Positions 9,138-17,766 of a DNA stretch of 64,000 bases are shown one piece after another. Where the stretch lies: the NCBI RefSeq assembly GCF_042653205.1, contig NZ_JBHSHY010000019.1, positions 1 through 64,000 of the forward strand, given 5' to 3'. The stretch is from Paenibacillus_Z sp042653205. GTDB taxonomy: Bacteria > Bacillota > Bacilli > Paenibacillales > Paenibacillaceae. The stretch's first letter is position 1. Each line of letters starts with the position of its first letter. A program made the translations under genes and the position numbers. Below the pieces are notes generated by a model, which was given only the letters and a program-made list of their open reading frames with translations, made no database searches and had not been told where the DNA came from.

Positions 9138-9554
9138 ATGGCCGAGCGGGAACACCGCATGTTCGTTTACGGCTCGCTGCTGCCGGGTCAAAGCAATCAC
9201 GCCGTCGCGGCGGGTCACATTCGGCAGGCCGTACCGGGCGTCGTGCATGGCCGGCTCGTCGATTGCGGGGCGTATCCCGCGCTCGTACGGGACGGCTTGG
9301 CGCAGGCACAGGGAGCTCACGTGAGGGGACTATGGATCACGGTCGGCGACCGCGGGTTGCGGGCGATGGATGCGCTCGAGGAGTATGAAGGGGCCGAAGA
9401 GGTCAACGATTACGCTCGCGTGTGGACCGCGGATGCCGAATTCCCGGATCGGGCCGGCTGGGTTTACGTCTGGGAAGGACCGCGGGACCGTCCGGCCATT
9501 CGGGAAACGTACTGGCCGGACTATACCGCGCGCAAGCGGATGGATCGCGCGTAG
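9138..9554 (+). CDS. Gamma-glutamylcyclotransferase-like (AIG2/GGCT) protein
   Basis: A 138-aa single-domain protein of the GGCT/AIG2 fold, known for cleaving gamma-glutamyl amine or amino-acid conjugates to release 5-oxoproline. The hallmark substrate loop FVYGSLLPG is near the N-terminus, and the catalytic Glu is likely in MDALEEYEG at about residue 80. The length is usual for bacterial stand-alone members (Bacillus YkqA-like). AGGAGG sits upstream of the ATG, 28 nt after the previous stop, so it may be co-transcribed with the GGDEF-EAL gene. Substrate unknown. Confidence 0.85.
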   Translation: MAEREHRMFVYGSLLPGQSNHAVAAGHIRQAVPGVVHGRLVDCGAYPALVRDGLAQAQGAHVRGLWITVGDRGLRAMDALEEYEGAEEVNDYARVWTADAEFPDRAGWVYVWEGPRDRPAIRETYWPDYTARKRMDRA

Positions 9555-9558
9555 ACGT

Positions 9559-10293
9559 CTATTTGCCGGGGAAGGCGGGGGAGACGGATAATTGCAAGGT
9601 TTCGTCACGCTCAGCGGGTTCGCTGAGCGTTTTGGCGTTGTTCATCGTATGGATAATGCCGAAGGCCAGAAGCATGAACGCCATGGTGATGAAGACGACC
9701 CGCTTGATGAAATGAATCGTCGACGTCCCGTCGTCCCGGTGAATGCGGCGGCGGCGAATGGATTGACGCCAGATGAGCACCGCCGGCGACATCAGCACGA
9801 GCAGGCCGACGACGAGCACTTCCTTGCGAAGCGCCATCCCGAGCGGGAAGATGTTAATCGCGGCGTACAGCAGCGCTTCGATGACGAGCACCTGGATCGG
9901 CACGACGAGCCCGACCTCGGAGGCGGCGCGGCGTTTCGTGCGGCTGACCGGCTTCCCGGCATCCCGGGGCTGAAGCTTGGCCAGCTGCAGCAGGCGAGGC
10001 AAGGAGAAGAACGCGATGGCGGCCGTCGGCGCCATAATCAGCGTCAGGAACAGCAGCGCCGAATCCAGCACGAACCAGCTGCGGTATGAGTACGTGGCGA
10101 TCAGCATGGTCACTTTGCCGATGGCGATCAGCGTCATGACGCCGAGAAGCGCGAGCGTCGCGATGGAGCCGCGTTGAAGCGAGTCGACGGTTTTGCGCAA
10201 GGCAAGGCTGCCCGACAGGAAGCCCGCGCATAACGCGAGAAGCAGGAGCAAGACGGCAAGCGCCGCGTTAATGATATAGATTTGCTGCGACAT
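9559..10293 (-). CDS. Hypothetical multi-pass membrane protein, 244 aa
   Basis: The protein has about six hydrophobic segments: residues 5-30, 42-65, 75-100, 130-150, 157-175 and 205-225. A basic cytoplasmic loop rich in Arg/Lys (residues 105-125) and a second one (QSIRRRRIHR) support a cytoplasmic side. A GAGGGG ribosome site lies upstream of the ATG at 10293. No conserved catalytic motif is seen and I do not recognise the family. It runs convergent to the GGCT-like gene with only 4 nt between stops. Confidence 0.6.
   Translation of the reverse strand: MSQQIYIINAALAVLLLLLALCAGFLSGSLALRKTVDSLQRGSIATLALLGVMTLIAIGKVTMLIATYSYRSWFVLDSALLFLTLIMAPTAAIAFFSLPRLLQLAKLQPRDAGKPVSRTKRRAASEVGLVVPIQVLVIEALLYAAINIFPLGMALRKEVLVVGLLVLMSPAVLIWRQSIRRRRIHRDDGTSTIHFIKRVVFITMAFMLLAFGIIHTMNNAKTLSEPAERDETLQLSVSPAFPGK
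9607..9633 (+). terminator. Terminator embedded in the opposite gene
   Basis: ACGCTCAGCG-GGTT-CGCTGAGCGT followed by TTT lies 52 nt after the GGCT-like stop. It is inside the 3' coding end of the convergent membrane protein gene, so the hairpin also encodes part of that protein's C-terminus. Confidence 0.55.
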
Positions 10294-10744
10294 ATGCAGT
10301 ACCCCTCATTTCCACGTTCTTTCTCATCAAGTGTACATGGATGTCCGGAAAGCGTGTAACGGCCATAGTCCAGTTTTGCGGCTGGACTTTAGTCTGAGCG
10401 GTCGTACGGTTGCTAAAGCGATGGAATCCGAACAATGAATGCGAATGCAGTCTTGGTGAGTAGTGTGCTTCATTTCGGTTCGAATGATGCCAGGCTTCGC
10501 GAAGGATTGCGCGGTCAAGCGCGGAACGAAGACCATGCCGTCTCTGTTCCGCTGTATGGGCCTGATATGTCCGGTACTTCGTTTCATTATTGTACCATGA
10601 AGCGGCTTTTCCGAAAACGTGCCCTGGCCGGAATAGATGTACTGCCCTTCGATTGTTTCGGGTTTACAAATACTTCATCCATTGGAAGCTTGAGAAAGAC
10701 GGCGGGAGCGGGTACGATTTGTATATTCATGCAAGGACATGTAG
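10294..10744. other. Intergenic region before the GntR-type regulator
   Basis: A 451-nt stretch, less GC-rich than neighbours. It contains a 7-bp inverted repeat AGTCCAG (10367-10373) / CTGGACT (10382-10388). A 122-aa frame at 10435-10803 overlaps the regulator, has no ribosome site and no recognisable features, and is judged spurious. Confidence 0.4.
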
Positions 10745-11965
10745 GTGATTGGATTGAGCAGAGGAACGAACCGTCCGCATTTATATCGGGAAACGGCGGT
10801 TAGAGTCGAACGAATTATTCAAACACGCATGCTGCAGCCGCATGATCCCGTGCCTTCGGAGGCGGAACTGGCGGCGATGTTCGGCATCAGCCGAATGACC
10901 GCGAAGCTGGCGCTCGACCTGTTGGCGCGGCAGGGACGCGTCTACCGGCTCAGACGAAGGGGGACGTTCCTGGCGGAGGCGGCGCCATCGCAGTTGAACG
11001 AAGACGGGACGGAGGTCCCGACGCCGGCCTTGGACGCGAGCGGGGGCAGCGCATGGACGGACGCGCGAAGACGCATCGCTTTCGTGCTGCCGGTATTGGA
11101 TTCATACACATCGCGCCTCGTTTCGGAGCTGGAAACGGCGGCGTGCGCTTATAATTGCGAGCTAATGATTCGGCTGAGCAAGGATGCCGCCGACGAGGAA
11201 GCTTCCTTGAAGCGGCTGGCAGGCGAAGTCGACGGCATCTTGCTGCTCGCCCGCGGACGGGAAGCGTTGAACCCCGCGGCGCTCGGGCTGCGCGAATCGG
11301 GCGTGCCGATCGTGCTGATCGACCGGTTATTCGCCGGAGCGGCCTTGGATTCCGTCGTGCACGACTCCTTCCAGGGCATGTACGACATGGTAAAGCGGTT
11401 CATCGAAGCGGGACATCGGGATATCGGCTTCGTCACCAATCCGATTCAGGACGTCAGCAGCATCGACGAACGCTATAAGGGGTATTTGAAGGCGCTGATC
11501 GACCACGATATTCCCGTACAGAGCCAATATATCCTGGTCGTCGAACGGGCGGACAGCCATGCGCATTACCGGGAGGGCAACTCCGAGATAGAAGCCTTCC
11601 TGAAGGCGAACCGGAAAGTGACGGCGGTGGCGTGCGGAGACGATTATTTGGCCGCGGCCGTCTATTATTCCGCCGTTCGGATGAACAAGGCCGTACCGGA
11701 AGACCTGTCGCTGTCGGGCTTCTCGGATTCCGAGCTCGCCCGGATGCTGCCCGTGCCGCTGACATCGGTGGCTCTGCCGGCGGACGAGCTGGCGCGGCGG
11801 GCAGTCCAAATGCTGCTTGACCGGATGCATGGCAGAGGCGTCAAGAAACCGGTCACGGTCAAAGTCAACACGAGGATCATCGAGCGAATGTCCTTGGCGG
11901 TGCACACCGGCATACCGCAGCTCAAGCCGGAAACTGAAGCAAGCGGATGGAGGAAACTCTCCTGA
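10745..11965 (+). CDS. GntR/LacI-type sugar-responsive transcriptional regulator
   Basis: A 406-aa regulator of the AraR type: an N-terminal GntR winged helix (about residues 10-78; PSEAELAAMFGISRMTAKLA and GRVYRLRRRGTFL) followed by a periplasmic-binding-protein-like LacI effector domain (about 100-390; IAFVLPVLDSY, VDGILLLARGR, VPIVLIDR, TAVACGDDYLA). Such proteins repress carbohydrate genes until a sugar binds. The GTG at 10745 has AAGGA upstream. No sugar operon is adjacent, so the regulon is elsewhere or is only itself. The sugar cannot be read from sequence. Confidence 0.88.
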   Translation: MIGLSRGTNRPHLYRETAVRVERIIQTRMLQPHDPVPSEAELAAMFGISRMTAKLALDLLARQGRVYRLRRRGTFLAEAAPSQLNEDGTEVPTPALDASGGSAWTDARRRIAFVLPVLDSYTSRLVSELETAACAYNCELMIRLSKDAADEEASLKRLAGEVDGILLLARGREALNPAALGLRESGVPIVLIDRLFAGAALDSVVHDSFQGMYDMVKRFIEAGHRDIGFVTNPIQDVSSIDERYKGYLKALIDHDIPVQSQYILVVERADSHAHYREGNSEIEAFLKANRKVTAVACGDDYLAAAVYYSAVRMNKAVPEDLSLSGFSDSELARMLPVPLTSVALPADELARRAVQMLLDRMHGRGVKKPVTVKVNTRIIERMSLAVHTGIPQLKPETEASGWRKLS

Positions 11966-11979
11966 CGCTTGCTTTTTTT
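11937..11979 (+). terminator. Terminator overlapping the regulator's last codons
   Basis: AAGCAAGCG (11937-11945) pairs with CGCTTGCTT (11966-11974), with an inner GGAG/CTCC helix, followed by a T-run. The left arm and loop encode the C-terminal residues and the stop codon. Confidence 0.8.
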
Positions 11980-12007
11980 CGTTCGAAGGCAGCGCGCCGG
12001 TTGCAGC

Positions 12008-12047
12008 AAAAAACCGCCCCGCCCGCGCGGAAGGCGCGGACAAGGCG
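12008..12047 (-). terminator. Terminator of nrdAB
   Basis: On the minus strand a 15-bp stem (arms 12033-12047 and 12014-12028, allowing G-T pairs) with the loop TTCC is followed by six T. It lies 19 nt after the nrdB stop. Confidence 0.8.
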
Positions 12048-12065
12048 GCGTATACGAAATCGGTC

Positions 12066-13103
12066 TTACAGGTCGCCCCAGTTGAGGTTGGAGGATTTGC
12101 TGTAGTTCGTGACCTTTTGCTCGAAGAAGTCGGTCTTCATGCCGTTCATGTTGCTAAAGCTTTCTACCCATTTCATCGGGTGCTCCGTGATTTCCGGATA
12201 CAGAATGTCGAGGTTCAGCTTGCGCAGCCGCTCGTTCGACAGGAACTTGATGTACGCGTCGATGATTTCGTCGGTCAGGCCCGGGATCTGGTTGTTCGTG
12301 ATGTACTTGCCCCACTCGATCTCGTGCTCGACGGCCGTGCGCATCATTTGGCGCAGCTCCTCGATGAGCACCGGCGTGAACAGTTCCGCGTTTTCCTTGC
12401 GGACTTCGCGGAAGATGCCTTGGAACAACGCCAGATGCGTCAGCTCGTCGCGCTGAATGTATTTGATCTCGGATACCGTTCCGAGCATTTTTCCTTGCCG
12501 GCCGAGCGCATAGAAGAAGCTGAAGCCGCTGTAGAAGTAGATGCCTTCGAGAATGTAGTTCGCCATGATCGTCTTGATCAGGTTTTGCGAAGACGGGTTC
12601 GCGATGAAGTTCTCGTACAGGTCCGTAATAAACCGGTTGCGCTTGAGCAGGTTTTTGTCCTCGCGCCACAGATTGTAGATCTGATCGCGCACTTCCGGCG
12701 AGCAGACGCTGTCGAGGATGTACGAATAGGATTGGCTGTGCACCGCTTCCTGGAACGTATGGACCGTTAGGACGAGGTTGACCTCCGGCGCCGTGATGTA
12801 TTCGTTGATGTTCGGCAGATTCGCCGTCTGCAGCGAATCCAGGAAGATCAGGAAGCTGATGATTTTATCGTAGCTGTTCCGCTCGGAGAGGGACAGGTTT
12901 TTGTAGTCCTTGGCATCCTGGGACAGCGGGATTTCTTCCGGAATCCAGAAATTGTTCATCATCGTCCGGTACATCTTCGTGGCCCAGTCGTATTTGACGT
13001 TGTTGAGCTCGATGAGGTTGGTCGTGTTGCCACCGATCATGAGGCGCTTGCCCCAGTCGCGTTCGCCTTCCTCGTTAAACAATTTTTTCTTCTGCAGTTC
13101 CAT
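12066..13103 (-). CDS. nrdB: Ribonucleotide reductase small (beta) subunit, class I
   Basis: A 345-aa R2 protein that houses the di-iron/tyrosyl-radical cofactor used to start reduction of ribonucleoside diphosphates to dNDPs. Metal ligands can be traced: Asp in IFLDSLQ, Glu and His in FQEAVHSQSY, Glu in NYILEGIYFYSG, and Glu and His in QRDELTHLALF. The Tyr of HSQSY sits seven residues after the first Glu, the place of the radical tyrosine in class Ia enzymes. The C-terminus ends in an acidic tail (NLNWGDL) that would dock to NrdA. AAGGAGG precedes the ATG. It follows nrdA by 226 nt and shares its terminator. Confidence 0.95.
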   Translation of the reverse strand: MELQKKKLFNEEGERDWGKRLMIGGNTTNLIELNNVKYDWATKMYRTMMNNFWIPEEIPLSQDAKDYKNLSLSERNSYDKIISFLIFLDSLQTANLPNINEYITAPEVNLVLTVHTFQEAVHSQSYSYILDSVCSPEVRDQIYNLWREDKNLLKRNRFITDLYENFIANPSSQNLIKTIMANYILEGIYFYSGFSFFYALGRQGKMLGTVSEIKYIQRDELTHLALFQGIFREVRKENAELFTPVLIEELRQMMRTAVEHEIEWGKYITNNQIPGLTDEIIDAYIKFLSNERLRKLNLDILYPEITEHPMKWVESFSNMNGMKTDFFEQKVTNYSKSSNLNWGDL

Positions 13104-13329
13104 AAAATGGGCTGCCTCCTTCTGTTCCTGCTACCTAAACGTAATGCGGTGTTTCTTGCGCAAGCAAGCCAGCGGGCAGTCCGGGGCCTAAGGAGCGGCG
13201 ATGCTCCTGAAGGAACGGCCGCGCGCCGCATGCCATGTCATTTGGATAAGGCACGCAAGCCCGCGCCGGTCCCGCGCCTCGTCTGCCCGGAAAGCAAGCT
13301 TATAAAGCAAGCTTATGTTCAAGGACGGA

Positions 13330-15555
13330 TTACGAGCTGCAGCTTACGCAATCGTCCACTTCCAAGCTCTTGTTGCGGCAGTAATACACCGTCTTCAGCC
13401 CGTTCTCCCATGCAGCCATGTACAGGTCCATGAACTCCTTCGCCGTGTAGTTCGGCGTGATGTACAGGTTGAACGACTGCGCCTGGTCGATATGGCGCTG
13501 ACGGCGGCCCGCCGCTTTGATGCTCCAGTGCTGGTCGATATGGTGCGCTTCCTTATAGAGCCAGAACGTCTCTTCGTTGAGGTTCGGCGCCGTTTGCGGA
13601 ATGACCGCGTTCTTCTTCTCTTCGACGAAGAACTTGCTGAAGATCGGGTCGATGCCCGCCGTGGAGCCGGCGATCAGCGACGTCGAAGCCGTCGGCGCGA
13701 TAGCGAACATCCAGCCGTTGCGCACGCCGTGCTCGGCGACGTCCTGCTTTAGCTTCTGCCAGTGCGGGGCATCGTAACCGCGCTGTTCGAAATAAGCGCC
13801 TGTCTGCCATTCGCTGCCTTCGAAGACGCGGAACGCGCCTTTCTCCTTGGCGATTTCCATCGACGCTTTGACGGCGCAGTAGTTGATCCACTCATACAGC
13901 TCGTCGGCGCGGTCCAAGTGCTCCTCGGATTCCCACGCGATGCCGTTCAGCGCCAGCCACTGATGGTAGCCGCTCGTGCCGAGGCCGACGGCGCGGTATT
14001 TTTGGTTCGTGATTTCCGCCTGCGGGATCGGATAATGGTTCAGGTCGATGACGTTGTCCATCATGCGCATTTGGCAGCTGACGACTTCCTCGATCTCTTC
14101 TCTCGTCCGCGTGCGGCCGAGGTTGAGGGAGGAGAGGTTGCAGACGACATAATCGCCGGACTTGATCTGCGTCGTGATGATGCCGTCCTCGTGCGTTGTC
14201 GTGATGTATTCCGTCGGGCTCATGTTCTGGCAGATCTCCGTGCACAGGTTCGAGCAGTAGATGATGCCCTTGTGCTTGTTCGGGTTCGCGCGGTTGACCG
14301 CGTCGCGGAAGAACACGAACGGCGTGCCTGTCTCGAAGGAGCTGGCCAGGATGCGCTTCATGATCTCGATCGCCGGCACTTCCTCGCGGGACAGCTCCGG
14401 ATGGTTCACGCACTCCTCGTAGCGGCGCTCCCACTCCTCGCCCCAGGCGTCTTCGAGGGAGAAGCCCATGAAGCCGCGCACTTCGTGCGGATCGAACAGG
14501 TACCATGTCTCGCGCGCCTGCACCTTGCGCATGAACAGGTCCGGGATGCAGACGCCCGGGAAGATGTCGTGCGCCTTCATCCGGTCGTCGCCGTTGTTCG
14601 TCTTCAGGTTAAGGAAGTCGAAAATGTCCTTATGCCAGACGTCGAGGTAGATGGCGGCGGCGCCGGAGCGCACGCCGAGCTGGTCGACCGCGACCGCCGT
14701 GTTATTGTAGTTTTTGATCCAAGGCACGACGCCGCCGGCGACGCCTTTGAATCCGCGGATGTTGGAACCGCGGCTGCGGACCTTGCCGATGTAGATGCCC
14801 ATGCCGCCGCCGAACTTGGATACTTGGGCGAAGCTGGAATCGACGTTGTAGATGCCCCACAGGTTGTCGGGCACGGTGTCGATGAAGCAGCTCGACAGCT
14901 GGTGGAACGGCTTGCGCGCGTTCGCGAGCGTCGGGGTAGCGACCGTCATCTGCAGGCGGCTCAGCACGTCGTAGAATTTCCGGGCCCAGGCCAGCTTGTC
15001 GTCTTCCTTCATGGCCAGGTGCATCGCCACGCCCATGAACAGCTCTTGCGGCAGCTCGAGCACGTCGCCGTTGAAGCTCTTGATGAGATAACGGTCGGAC
15101 AATGTCTTCAGGCCGATGTAGTTGAAGAGATAGTCGCGTTCCGGCACGATGTAGTTGCCGAGCTCGCGGATTTCGTCGCGCGTGTAGTGTTCTAGTATGT
15201 AGCTGCCGTATAAGCCCTTATCGGTCAGGTACGTGATGAGCGAATAGAAGTCCCCGTAGCCGAAGTAGCCGTATTTGCGGTTGATGGCGGATTCTTTATA
15301 GAGATCGTATACGAGAAGCTTGGCCGCGACATATTGCCAGTTCGGCTCTTCGATGCTCGTTTTCTCGACTGCGACTTGCGTCAGCGTACGTTGAATTTCT
15401 TTCGTCGTGATGTTGTTGCGGAAATAGGGGAGCAAGGCCGTTTCCAGCTCCAAAGGATCGCAGTCGCTATAGCTCTGGCAGGCGAAATCGATGACCTTCT
15501 TCAGCTTGGAAAAGATGAGTTCTTCCTTCTGACCATTCCTTTTAATAATATCCAC
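13330..15555 (-). CDS. nrdA: Ribonucleotide reductase large (alpha) subunit, class I
   Basis: A 741-aa catalytic subunit. The GTG at 15555 is preferred: AAGGAG lies 11 nt upstream and the protein then starts at the ATP-cone (DIIKRNGQKEEL), whereas the longer frame would run through the promoter. Active-site cysteines are visible: QLSSCFID, the radical triad NLCTE, and DYVVCNLSSLNLG. A C-terminal CVSC pair would shuttle electrons from thioredoxin. The N-terminal ATP-cone (about residues 1-90) suggests dATP feedback. Transcribed with nrdB; upstream sites fit NrdR control. Confidence 0.95.
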   Translation of the reverse strand: MDIIKRNGQKEELIFSKLKKVIDFACQSYSDCDPLELETALLPYFRNNITTKEIQRTLTQVAVEKTSIEEPNWQYVAAKLLVYDLYKESAINRKYGYFGYGDFYSLITYLTDKGLYGSYILEHYTRDEIRELGNYIVPERDYLFNYIGLKTLSDRYLIKSFNGDVLELPQELFMGVAMHLAMKEDDKLAWARKFYDVLSRLQMTVATPTLANARKPFHQLSSCFIDTVPDNLWGIYNVDSSFAQVSKFGGGMGIYIGKVRSRGSNIRGFKGVAGGVVPWIKNYNNTAVAVDQLGVRSGAAAIYLDVWHKDIFDFLNLKTNNGDDRMKAHDIFPGVCIPDLFMRKVQARETWYLFDPHEVRGFMGFSLEDAWGEEWERRYEECVNHPELSREEVPAIEIMKRILASSFETGTPFVFFRDAVNRANPNKHKGIIYCSNLCTEICQNMSPTEYITTTHEDGIITTQIKSGDYVVCNLSSLNLGRTRTREEIEEVVSCQMRMMDNVIDLNHYPIPQAEITNQKYRAVGLGTSGYHQWLALNGIAWESEEHLDRADELYEWINYCAVKASMEIAKEKGAFRVFEGSEWQTGAYFEQRGYDAPHWQKLKQDVAEHGVRNGWMFAIAPTASTSLIAGSTAGIDPIFSKFFVEEKKNAVIPQTAPNLNEETFWLYKEAHHIDQHWSIKAAGRRQRHIDQAQSFNLYITPNYTAKEFMDLYMAAWENGLKTVYYCRNKSLEVDDCVSCSS

Positions 15556-15578
15556 GGGCAGAGCCACTCCTTGTCGAA

Positions 15579-15596
15579 GGTTGTCGTCCGACAACC
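15579..15596. repeat. 18-bp perfect palindrome in the nrdA leader
   Basis: GGTTGTCG-TC-CGACAACC lies just upstream of the nrdA ribosome site. It could be an RNA hairpin affecting translation or a protein site. Confidence 0.45.
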
Positions 15597-15602
15597 CGTA
15601 AT

Positions 15603-15657
15603 ACACAATATGTTGTAAGTACTTTCCTACGTTACACCGAGATATAGTGATAGTCAA
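15603..15657 (-). promoter_or_regulatory. nrdA promoter with two NrdR-like boxes
   Basis: On the minus strand TTGACT (15657-15652), a 17-nt spacer and TAACGT (15634-15629) form a promoter. A 16-bp NrdR-like box (ACACAATATGTTGTAA on the plus strand, 15603-15618) lies downstream of the start site. A second, half-conserved box (ATATAGTG half, 15635-15650) lies between -35 and -10. They start 32 bp apart, about three helical turns, the usual spacing of NrdR box pairs. Confidence 0.6.
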
Positions 15658-15925
15658 GCTAAACAATTCGACATCCGGGCCCTCCGGAAAACCCGTTTTC
15701 TTCATGAAAAATCAATGAAAGCTCGCAGCGGCGCCCTTTCGCAAACGACCGTTCAGGCGTCCCCGGAGCTAAATAAAAAAGCGGCGAGCAAAAAACAATT
15801 ATAGCATTTCGGGACGCGAACGTGTCGTGACAATAATAGGGATTTTCGGTGCGAATCCGGGAACGGGATTTTTCGCGCGGCTTGGGCAGAAAACGGATTC
15901 GTTCAAACAAAAGTTGAATTTACGA

Positions 15926-15955
15926 TTGGTGCTCTGCGATTCGCTCTAGTACACT
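15926..15955 (+). promoter_or_regulatory. Candidate promoter of the copper module
   Basis: TTGGTG (15926-15931), 18-nt spacer, TACACT (15950-15955), about 55 nt before the ycnJ-like start. The rest of the 15658-16008 intergenic region shows no other clear signal. Confidence 0.4.
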
Positions 15956-16008
15956 AGGCTTATTGGTTATCGGTTGCGAAATCGGTGCATGGAATAGAAG
16001 GAAGGGAC

Positions 16009-17682
16009 GTGACGTTCAAGATGTTGACCGGCCGTATGAATAGACTGCGCAAATTGATGCACCGCGCCTTCGCGGCGGCGGTGTTTGCCCTATGGCTCGG
16101 CATCCTGCTGGCCGGAGCGCCTTCGGCGGCGTTCGCGCACGCCGAGCTGGAGCGCTCCGTGCCGGAGCCGAATGCCCGCTACGATCAGAGCCCCAAGGAG
16201 ATCGAGCTCGCCTTTAATGAAGCGATCGAAGCGAAGGTCGGTTCGCTGGAGGTGCTGGACGACAAATCGCGCCGGGTGACGCAGGCGGATCCGGCGGCGA
16301 GCGCCGACAGCCGGACGCTGACGCTGGCGCTGCCCAAGCTCGGCGAAGGCGTCTACACGGTGTCGTACGCGGTCGTCTCCGCGGACGGCCATCCCGTCAG
16401 CGGCTCGTACGTCTTCGTCGTGGGCAACCCGCCGCGGGGCGTCGACGCCTCCGCGTTCGATCCGCACAAGGCGCTCGGGCACGAAGGCCATGGCGCGGCG
16501 ACGGGGCTGACGACAAATCAATTTATTATTTACGCGGTCCGCTCGCTGTATTACGCGGCGCTGCTGTGGACGGCGGGACTCATGTTCTGGCGGTTTGCCG
16601 CCGCAAACCGAGGCGAGGCGCTGGCGGGCATCCAGCGGAAATGGGAGCCGGTCGCGCTGCGCACGCAGCTCGTGGCGGTGCTGCTGTACATCTTCGTCCA
16701 CGCGCGCGAGATTCTGAAGGGCTATCCGTCGAGCGACTACGGCAAGCTCTTCCTCGACACGGCCGTGGGCAAGGAATGGATCGCGCTGGCGGCGCTGGCG
16801 CTGCTCGGGTTCCTGTTCGTCCGGCTCCATCCGGCGCTCCGGGCGCTCTGGGCGGCGGCCATGCTGGCCGTCGAAAGCTGGAGCGGGCACGCGCCGGTCT
16901 TCTCGCCGGCATACGCGACGGTGCTGTTCGACTTCCTGCACCTGGCCTCCGCCGCCGTCTGGGCCGGCGGGCTGACGCTGCTGTTCATGCTGTGGCTGAA
17001 GGACCGCAAGGAAGCCGGCCGCTTCGCCGCGCTGTTCTCCAAGGCGGCGCTGCTGTCGCTTATGCTGCTCGCGCTGTCGGGCGTCGGGCTGACGCTGCTC
17101 TTCCTGCCGAGCCTGAAGTATCTGCTCTACACGGCGTGGGGCACGCTGCTGCTCGTCAAGACCGGGCTGGTCGTGCTCGTGCTCGGGGTCGGCGGCGTAC
17201 TGCATCTGCGGATCCGCAAGGGCGGCCTGCCGACGGGCGCGCTGCTCCGCGCGGACGCTGCGCTGATGGCGCTGATCGTCGTCGTCGCGGCGCTGTTCAC
17301 GTACGTCAGCCCGCTGCCGGCCAACGAGCCCGTCACGTACCATCAGATGGGCGACAAGATGCATCTGTCCTTCCGGGTTACACCGAACAAGGCGGGGGTC
17401 AACGAGCTGACCGTCAAGGTCTGGCTGCCGGACGCCGCCGGCGCCGCGAAGTCGGCGGAGCTGCGGCTGTTCTCGCTAGACCGCAAGGAGCTCGGGCCGA
17501 TCGAGGTGCCGATCAAACCGTTCGAGGACACGGAATTGACGGACTTCGAGGGCTTCGCGAAGACGGCGTACAAGGCCGAAGGGCCGTACATTCCGTTCGC
17601 CGGCCGGTGGGAGGCCGAGATCCGCGTCCGCGACAAGGACGATAACGAGATGGTGCAGAAGGTCGATTTCCGCAACTATTAA
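16009..17682 (+). CDS. ycnJ: CopC-CopD fusion copper transport protein (YcnJ-like)
   Basis: About 557 aa. After a signal peptide ending in AAFAHAELE, the mature protein begins with the CopC copper-site histidine; the second copper segment is DGHPVSGSYVFVVG. A CopC domain (to about residue 145) is followed by about eight membrane helices of the CopD type (residues 165-430) and a C-terminal extracytoplasmic domain (YtkA-like, about 440-555). In Bacillus subtilis YcnJ imports copper under copper limitation. The GTG at 16009 has AAGGA 6 nt upstream; an ATG at 16021 is the alternative. It heads a module with a two-component system and ycnI. Confidence 0.9.
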   Translation: MTFKMLTGRMNRLRKLMHRAFAAAVFALWLGILLAGAPSAAFAHAELERSVPEPNARYDQSPKEIELAFNEAIEAKVGSLEVLDDKSRRVTQADPAASADSRTLTLALPKLGEGVYTVSYAVVSADGHPVSGSYVFVVGNPPRGVDASAFDPHKALGHEGHGAATGLTTNQFIIYAVRSLYYAALLWTAGLMFWRFAAANRGEALAGIQRKWEPVALRTQLVAVLLYIFVHAREILKGYPSSDYGKLFLDTAVGKEWIALAALALLGFLFVRLHPALRALWAAAMLAVESWSGHAPVFSPAYATVLFDFLHLASAAVWAGGLTLLFMLWLKDRKEAGRFAALFSKAALLSLMLLALSGVGLTLLFLPSLKYLLYTAWGTLLLVKTGLVVLVLGVGGVLHLRIRKGGLPTGALLRADAALMALIVVVAALFTYVSPLPANEPVTYHQMGDKMHLSFRVTPNKAGVNELTVKVWLPDAAGAAKSAELRLFSLDRKELGPIEVPIKPFEDTELTDFEGFAKTAYKAEGPYIPFAGRWEAEIRVRDKDDNEMVQKVDFRNY

Positions 17683-17766
17683 GGGCCGAAGCCCGGATCA
17701 TGCATCGCCCGATCGGAGGGCCGCTGGCGGAACGCGGACTCGGACGGAAGGGAGGCGGGGACGAAG

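Noticed and set aside
10435..10803. 122-aa plus-strand frame overlapping the GntR-type gene
   Set aside because: No ribosome site, no recognisable segment, and it overlaps the clear helix-turn-helix start.
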